From JAFAGO01 sp031987605 (GTDB lineage: Bacteria > Bacteroidota > Bacteroidia > Flavobacteriales > Weeksellaceae): a DNA stretch of 64,000 nt. The position numbers and the translations under genes are program-made. The notes below the pieces were generated by a model. The model made no database searches. It was given only the letters and a program-made list of their open reading frames with translations, and was not told the origin of the DNA. Every line of letters begins with the position of its first letter. Within the stretch, counting starts at the first letter, position 1. The DNA lies in assembly GCA_031987605.1 (NCBI GenBank), contig DALZZF010000001.1:372001-436000 (forward strand). The letters run 5' to 3'. This document shows positions 59,745 to 64,000 of this stretch, piece after piece.

Positions 59745-60335
59745 ATGTTTACGGGAATTATTGAAGGCATCGGAAAAATTGAAAACATCGAAAAAGACGG
59801 AACAAACGTTAATTTTACGCTCAGTTGTCCTTTTACACAGGAACTCAAAATAGATCAAAGCCTTGCCCATAACGGTTGCTGCTTAACGGTGGTAAGTGTT
59901 TCGGAAAATCAGTATAAAATTACGGCGATTGATGAAACTTTGGAAAAAACCAATCTTTCGGACTGGAAAATCGAGACAGAAGTAAATTTGGAAAGATGTT
60001 TGCTGATGAATGGAAGACTCGATGGTCATATTGTACAAGGTCATGTGGACAAAACCGGAACGGTAACGTCCATTGAAAATAAAGATGGAAGTTTTTTGAT
60101 TACCATCGGATATTCCGAGGAAGGAAATTTTATTACAGTTCCTCAGGGTTCCATTACGGTAAACGGAATTAGTCTTACGGTTGCGAAAAGTGAAGAATTT
60201 CAGTTTTCTGTGGCGATTATTCCTTATACCTGGGAATTTACGAATATGAAAAATCTGAAGAAAGGAGACCGCGTAAACTTAGAGTTCGATGTTATCGGAA
60301 AATATGTGTCTAAACTGATGAAACAAAATGCCTAA
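59745..60335 (+). CDS. ribE: riboflavin synthase, alpha chain
   Basis: 196 residues. Dismutates two 6,7-dimethyl-8-ribityllumazine molecules to riboflavin. Two lumazine-binding repeats are visible: the first MFTGIIEGIGKIENIEKDG with LAHNGCCLTVV, the second HIVQGHVDKTGTVTSI with GSITVNGISLTVA. Length is normal. No FMN riboswitch is seen upstream. Its stop overlaps the histidine kinase start by 8 bp (ATGCCTAA), so the two are coupled. Confidence 0.97.
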   Translation: MFTGIIEGIGKIENIEKDGTNVNFTLSCPFTQELKIDQSLAHNGCCLTVVSVSENQYKITAIDETLEKTNLSDWKIETEVNLERCLLMNGRLDGHIVQGHVDKTGTVTSIENKDGSFLITIGYSEEGNFITVPQGSITVNGISLTVAKSEEFQFSVAIIPYTWEFTNMKNLKKGDRVNLEFDVIGKYVSKLMKQNA

Positions 60336-61785
60336 ACGCTCTGCCTACCGCGCTTATAGTTTGCGGAGTAAAATTTTCTGGGGATTTCTCCTGATCTGTA
60401 TTCTGAGCATTTTGAGTTCGGGGGTTCTGTCTTTTTATATTCTCCGGAATAACGCTCGGGAACAAAGCCGTACGCAGATGCAAAAAGAGTCGGATGCCAT
60501 GATGTCGGCTCTGGATTATGCAGTCAGCCATAAACAAATTGAAACCGACGACCTTCCAACAATTTTAGATAATGAAATTTTTGAGATTTCGGACATTAAT
60601 AAGCAGGATGTAATTCTATATGATTTGAAGGGTAATTACCTTATTTCAAACAAAGATTTCAATCTCATAGCCCAGAAAAAAATCCCTCTGGAAATTGTGA
60701 ATGAAATTTTAAAATCAGAGACCCGAGTTGATAAACAAAGTTATGATGAAAAGACAAAAAGTACCGTAACTTCTTCCTATATCATTCTGAAAAATAATAT
60801 GCTGGAACCTATTGCGATTGTGTATTTTCCATACTATCACAATGAATCTGCATATTTGAATGTCTTTAATAAATATGTGAAATATATTTTTCTCATAGAT
60901 TTGTTTATTATTCTTTTCAGCATTTGGTTGAGTTGGGTTATTTCTAAAAATCTGACAGAAACCCTTACTCGTTTTTCCGACAGGATCAACCGTGTCAACT
61001 TTTTTGAGAAAGATCTTCGCCCGATCCGTTATTATAAAAATGATGAACTGGGTTCCTTGGTGAAAGCCTACAATAAAATGATTCTCCAGATTCAGGATCA
61101 GAAAGAGCGACTCAGTCATACCGAAAGAGAGCATGCGTGGCGCGAAATGGCAAAACAGGTCGCTCATGAAGTGAAAAATCCGCTTACTCCGATGAAGCTG
61201 ACGATTCAGAATTTCGTTCGCCGTTTCGATCCCAAAGATCCCGATATTGAGAAAAAAGTGAAAACATTGAGCGATACCATGGTCGATCAGATTGATGTGA
61301 TTGCCGCAGTTGCCAATGCATTTTCTCAATTTGCTCAACTTCCGGAGAAAACCAATGAGGTATTTAATTTGAATCAGGAAATTTCCAATATTGTACAGGT
61401 TTTCAGTGGAGATCGGATTTTTGTGCATTCCAATCAGTCGGAAATCCTGATTAATATGGATCGGATTTATTTGAACCGAATCATCACCAATCTGGTTACC
61501 AATGCCAAACAAGCGGAATTTCAGGACAGACCGCTGGTGATTAATATCGATGTCGAAAAAATGTACAAACGCATTACCATTACCGTTCAGGACAACGGAA
61601 CCGGAATTGATCCCGAGATTTTAGGCCGGATCTTTGAACCGAATTTTACTTCAAAAAATTCAGGAATGGGACTTGGATTAACCATGGTACGCAAAATGAT
61701 TGAAGATTATCAGGGACAAATTACCGTAAGTTCAGAAGTCGGAGTAGGAACGAAATTTGTTATTTCCTTGCCTTCCAATACTTAG
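60328..61785 (+). CDS. NtrY-like membrane sensor histidine kinase
   Basis: 485 residues. TM1 about 16-37, an extracytoplasmic sensing loop about 38-184, TM2 about 185-205, a HAMP domain (about 205-262), a HisKA domain with phosphorylated H280 in AKQVAHEVKNPLTPMKL, and an ATPase domain with N box (N388), G1 DNGTGI (422-427), F box FEPNFTSKNSG and G2 GMGLGL (446-451). HEVKNPLTPMK is typical of NtrY kinases. No response regulator gene is adjacent. The stop codon TAG is made partly by the first base of the MITE copy (61785). Without the element the stop would be TAA. Confidence 0.93.
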   Translation: MPKRSAYRAYSLRSKIFWGFLLICILSILSSGVLSFYILRNNAREQSRTQMQKESDAMMSALDYAVSHKQIETDDLPTILDNEIFEISDINKQDVILYDLKGNYLISNKDFNLIAQKKIPLEIVNEILKSETRVDKQSYDEKTKSTVTSSYIILKNNMLEPIAIVYFPYYHNESAYLNVFNKYVKYIFLIDLFIILFSIWLSWVISKNLTETLTRFSDRINRVNFFEKDLRPIRYYKNDELGSLVKAYNKMILQIQDQKERLSHTEREHAWREMAKQVAHEVKNPLTPMKLTIQNFVRRFDPKDPDIEKKVKTLSDTMVDQIDVIAAVANAFSQFAQLPEKTNEVFNLNQEISNIVQVFSGDRIFVHSNQSEILINMDRIYLNRIITNLVTNAKQAEFQDRPLVINIDVEKMYKRITITVQDNGTGIDPEILGRIFEPNFTSKNSGMGLGLTMVRKMIEDYQGQITVSSEVGVGTKFVISLPSNT

Positions 61786-61976
61786 AACCTGTTCAAAATT
61801 TTACCGAAATTTTTAATATAACCTTAGAAAATCATCTTTGCTAAATTTTGATGCTATTTTGAGCGTATTTTCTACTTCCTATTTTTGATTTAGCCCGCTA
61901 AATCTGCAAACACGAAGTATAAAATCCATCACAAAATACCTGTAAAAATTTTTAGCAATAAAATTTAAACAGGCTC
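61785..61976. mobile_element. MITE-like element, copy 2 (192 bp, TTA target duplication)
   Basis: Same length and about 97% identity to 11202-11393. TTA flanks both ends (61782-61784 and 61977-61979). The left end has two changes (GAACCTGTTC), the right end is intact. It separates the histidine kinase stop from the TrmN6-like ATG at 61982; removing the element and one TTA gives ACT-TAA-A-ATG, a tightly coupled junction. Confidence 0.85.
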
Positions 61977-61981
61977 TTAAA

Positions 61982-62677
61982 ATGAAACCTTTTCAATTTC
62001 AACAATTCAGTATTCATCAGTCTGAGGAAGTTTTTCGTGTGGGAACAGATGCAGTGCTTTTGGGCGCATTGGCAAATGTTGATGATATTTCAAACGCTTT
62101 AGAAATTGGCTGTGGAACGGGAATTATTTCTTTAATGATTGCTCAACGAAATCTTTCGGTGAAGATTAAAGCATTGGATATTGATGAAAATGCAGTTCAG
62201 ATAGCAAAACAAAATTTCACCAAATCTCCTTTTTCAGAACGCCTTTCTGTAAGTCATGAAGATTTTAAAATTTGGAATACGGATGAACGTTTTGATTTTG
62301 TCTTTTCAAATCCGCCTTATTTTGAAGAGAATTCATCGCAAAAAGACGTATTGGCGCGCCAAAAAATAGCTTTGGATTTCGATCATATTTTAAACAAATC
62401 ATCCGAAATTCTTTCGGGAGAAGGAAGACTCTCGGTAATTATTCCATCAGAATCTTCCGAAGAATTTGTCTCAACCGCAAAAAATTACCACCTGAATTTA
62501 AGTCGTAAAATCAATATTTTCGGGATTGAAAAGGGTATTTTAAAAAGAAATATTCTGGAGTTATCAAGAAAGCAACAGCCTTTAACGGAACTCAATTTTT
62601 ATATTGAAAAAAGTCCGAGAAAATATTCCGATCAGTATTTGGAAGCTACGAAAGATTTTCATGTTTTTGGGAAATAA
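61982..62677 (+). CDS. tRNA1(Val) (adenine-37-N6)-methyltransferase-like protein
   Basis: 231 residues. The start MKPFQFQQFSIHQSEEVFRVGTDAVLLGA is typical of YfiC/TrmN6, which makes N6-methyladenosine at A37 of tRNA-Val. SAM-binding motif ALEIGCGTGIISLMIAQ, KIKALDIDENAVQIAKQNF and the amino-methylase motif FSNPPYFEENSS are visible. The ATG begins 6 bp after the MITE-like element, so its mRNA now depends on read-through of the element or a promoter inside it. A terminator-like hairpin follows. Confidence 0.9.
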   Translation: MKPFQFQQFSIHQSEEVFRVGTDAVLLGALANVDDISNALEIGCGTGIISLMIAQRNLSVKIKALDIDENAVQIAKQNFTKSPFSERLSVSHEDFKIWNTDERFDFVFSNPPYFEENSSQKDVLARQKIALDFDHILNKSSEILSGEGRLSVIIPSESSEEFVSTAKNYHLNLSRKINIFGIEKGILKRNILELSRKQQPLTELNFYIEKSPRKYSDQYLEATKDFHVFGK

Positions 62678-62687
62678 AAAACTCCAA

Positions 62688-62707
62688 CGCGTTCTGCATC
62701 GGAGTTT
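62688..62707. terminator. terminator between the methyltransferase and ftsE
   Basis: Short stem AAACTCC (62688-62694) with GGAGTTT (62701-62707); weak T runs on both sides. It lies between convergent genes. Confidence 0.55.
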
Positions 62708-62728
62708 ATGTTATTTATTTTTCTGTAT

Positions 62729-63439
62729 TTATTCAAAAAGTTCTGCAGTATTCAGCACGTGAACTCTGCCGTCTTCACAACGAATGGCTTCTCCCGGGAA
62801 ATTGTGAATCATGTGATAATCGTGCGTTGCCATTACCACAGCACAGTGATTTTCAATTGCCACTTGCTTCAGGAGTGTCATAATTCCGTTTGAAGTTTCC
62901 GGATCCAGATTTCCTGTTGGCTCATCGGCAAGAATCAGGGCAGGATGATTCAGCAAAGCTCTTGCAATCGCGATACGCTGCTGTTCTCCACCTGAAAGTT
63001 CATGGGGCATTTTGTGTTTTTTGGTTTTCATTCCCACGCTGCCCAAAACTTCATTAATGCGGTCGTCCATTTGGGTTTTGTCTTTCCAACCGGTGGCTTC
63101 CAAAACGAATTTCAGGTTTTTTTCTACAGTTCTGTCCGGCAGCAACTGGAAATCCTGAAATACAATTCCTAATTTTCTTCGGAGATTTGGTACTTCCGAA
63201 ACCCGAAGTTTTTCCAAATCGAATCCGGCAACACTTCCGCTTCCGCCAGCCAATGGAATATGGCCGTAAAGCGTTTTCAAAAGAGAACTTTTCCCAGAAC
63301 CGGTTTTTCCGATCAGGTAACAGAATTTTCCTTTTTGGATATGAAGGTCTACATGGCTGAGAACGATAAAATTCTTTTGTGCAATGGTAGCGTTATTCAG
63401 GTTGATGATGTTGTCACCTTGTGTATCTCTGTGTGGCAT
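62729..63439 (-). CDS. ftsE: cell division ATP-binding protein FtsE
   Basis: 236 residues, an ABC ATPase. Walker A GKTGSGKSSLLKTLYG, Q loop VFQDFQLLPDRTVEKNL, signature ELSGGEQQRIAIARALLNHP, Walker B LILADEPTGNLDPET and switch ATHDYHMIHNFPG. FtsE works with FtsX at the septum to activate peptidoglycan hydrolases. FtsX is not in the window. The FQLLPDRTV motif is characteristic for FtsE, but a LolD-like exporter subunit cannot be excluded. Confidence 0.9.
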   Translation of the reverse strand: MPHRDTQGDNIINLNNATIAQKNFIVLSHVDLHIQKGKFCYLIGKTGSGKSSLLKTLYGHIPLAGGSGSVAGFDLEKLRVSEVPNLRRKLGIVFQDFQLLPDRTVEKNLKFVLEATGWKDKTQMDDRINEVLGSVGMKTKKHKMPHELSGGEQQRIAIARALLNHPALILADEPTGNLDPETSNGIMTLLKQVAIENHCAVVMATHDYHMIHNFPGEAIRCEDGRVHVLNTAELFE

Positions 63440-63535
63440 TTGTATGGTAAATTGATCTGAAGACAGAATGTAATTAAACGATAAAAATACTTAAAAACTT
63501 TGTTTCAGTACAAAAAATTGGGAAATTTTAACAAC

Positions 63536-63569
63536 AAAAAATGCCTGAAAAATAAACTTCTTCAAGCAT
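63536..63569 (-). terminator. rpmH terminator
   Basis: Minus-strand stem ATGCTTGAA with TTCAGGCAT (one mismatch), then TTTTTT, about 25 bp after the rpmH stop. Confidence 0.7.
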
Positions 63570-63593
63570 CCTTTGTATATGATAATACAGAAA

Positions 63594-63749
63594 TTATCTC
63601 TTAGCGCGTACAGCACTAACGGTTAATCTCTTTCTGCCTTTTGCTCTTCTTGCAGCCAAAACTCTTCTACCGTTTGGCGTAGACATTCTTTCTCTGAAAC
63701 CGTGTTTGTTTCTTTTCTTTCTTTCGGATGGTTGAAATGTTCTTTTCAT
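63594..63749 (-). CDS. rpmH: 50S ribosomal protein L34
   Basis: 51 residues, too short for the usual length cut-off: starts MKRTFQPSERKKRNKHGFRE, continues RMSTPNGRRVLAARRAKGRK and ends RLTVSAVRAKR. This is the complete L34 pattern, highly basic, in the large subunit. It has a textbook promoter (63796-63826) and a terminator, so it is a single-gene unit. No dnaA or rnpA neighbour is visible, unlike the classical rpmH locus. Confidence 0.97.
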   Translation of the reverse strand: MKRTFQPSERKKRNKHGFRERMSTPNGRRVLAARRAKGRKRLTVSAVRAKR

Positions 63750-63795
63750 TACTTCAGGATATAATGTGTCGTAAGTATCTTAAAAATTCAGGTTG

Positions 63796-63826
63796 CAAAG
63801 ATATAGAAATTTTATAAAAAGACAAA
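63796..63826 (-). promoter_or_regulatory. promoter of rpmH
   Basis: Minus-strand TTTG (63823-63826), exactly 19 bp, then TATCTTTG (63796-63803). Full match to the Bacteroidota consensus. Confidence 0.85.
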
Positions 63827-63907
63827 TAATTTGTAATATTTTATTTTCGAGTTCTTGCAAAACGTTTTGCGAAGATCGTCTTTTTAAATTAATTTCCCAG
63901 AAAAATG

Positions 63908-63915
63908 TATCTTTG
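63908..63915 (+). promoter_or_regulatory. -7 box (TATCTTTG) of the nrnA-like gene
   Basis: TAnnTTTG match 25 bp before ATG 63941; the -33 region is only T-rich. Confidence 0.6.
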
Positions 63916-63940
63916 GAATCCCAAAAATTTTTTCAAGATT

Positions 63941-64000
63941 ATGTTTTCAGCACAAGAAATTTCCGAAATCCGCGAACTGATTGTTCCGGGAAAAAAAATC
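63941..64000 (+). CDS. start of an NrnA-like DHH phosphoesterase gene (truncated by window edge)
   Basis: Only 20 residues are visible, MFSAQEISEIRELIVPGKKI, running off the right edge. The (E/K)LI...(P)GKKI opening resembles the N-terminus of bifunctional oligoribonuclease/pAp phosphatase NrnA of flavobacteria, in which the DHH domain follows at once. The short visible part makes this a weak assignment. The gene has its own -7 box. Confidence 0.45.
   Translation, partial: MFSAQEISEIRELIVPGKKI

Noticed and set aside
60715..61512. 265-codon minus-strand frame inside the histidine kinase gene
   Set aside because: It runs antisense through the HisKA and ATPase motifs; length is due to codon bias of the sense strand.
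1..64000. prophage, integrative element or complete insertion sequence
   Set aside because: No integrase, transposase, capsid, relaxase or attachment-site pattern was seen; only the non-autonomous 192-bp elements.

Overview
The window is a piece of chromosome from a low-GC Bacteroidota bacterium, most likely a Flavobacteriia member of the Chryseobacterium/Weeksellaceae type. The signs are type IX secretion (T9SS) sorting domains of types A and B, GLPGLI, DUF4252 and DUF4407 proteins, an IcmF-type fused acyl-CoA mutase, and many promoters with the Bacteroidota TAnnTTTG -7 box, several of them with TTTG exactly 19 bp upstream. Translation starts rarely show a Shine-Dalgarno sequence. I see no rRNA, CRISPR array, prophage or complete insertion sequence. 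Species assignment is inference.

Layout. 1-742: C-terminal part of a UvrA-family ATPase. 1.1-1.5 kb: rpsT and tRNA-Glu in one unit. 1.5-8 kb: cell envelope genes (amidase, divergent lptD, ridA, a small membrane protein, a DegP/HtrA protease). 8.1-11.2 kb: an ECF sigma factor operon with a single-pass membrane protein and two DUF4252 proteins. 11.5-14.2 kb: guaB and a DUF4407 membrane protein. 14.7-17.4 kb: three tandem secreted paralogues of no family I recognise. 17.5-26 kb: ruvC, a GLPGLI protein, an M16 peptidase, an FKBP isomerase, a serine hydrolase lipoprotein and unknowns. 26.3-28.9 kb: a Cthe_2159-like beta-helix protein coupled to a small T9SS protein. 29.6-33 kb: icmF. 34-35.9 kb: rplM-rpsI-rpsB. 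35.9-39.1 kb: trmB between two paralogues of an unknown family, then a secreted regulatory-domain protein. 39.2-46.6 kb: two large T9SS type B surface proteins. 47-49.5 kb: accA and gltX. 49.5-52.5 kb: three glycosyltransferases. 52.5-56.7 kb: rocD, accC, accB, rpmF and yceD. 57-58.5 kb: a T9SS leucine-rich protein. 58.6-62.7 kb: pdxA, ribE, a histidine kinase and a TrmN6-like methylase. 62.7-64 kb: ftsE, rpmH and the start of an nrnA-like gene.

The most striking non-genic feature is a pair of 192-bp MITE-like elements (11202-11393 and 61785-61976). They are about 97% identical, have GAGCCTG terminal inverted repeats and are flanked by TTA duplications. Removing copy 2 in silico restores a TAA stop for the histidine kinase and places the methylase ATG one base later, so the element appears to have landed in a tightly coupled gene junction. 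Copy 1 sits between the sigma-factor operon and its terminator. Two further dispersed repeat families occur in intergenic DNA. The best candidate for an undescribed protein family is the tandem trio of secreted paralogues at 14.7-17.4 kb. Most other loci are ordinary housekeeping genes.
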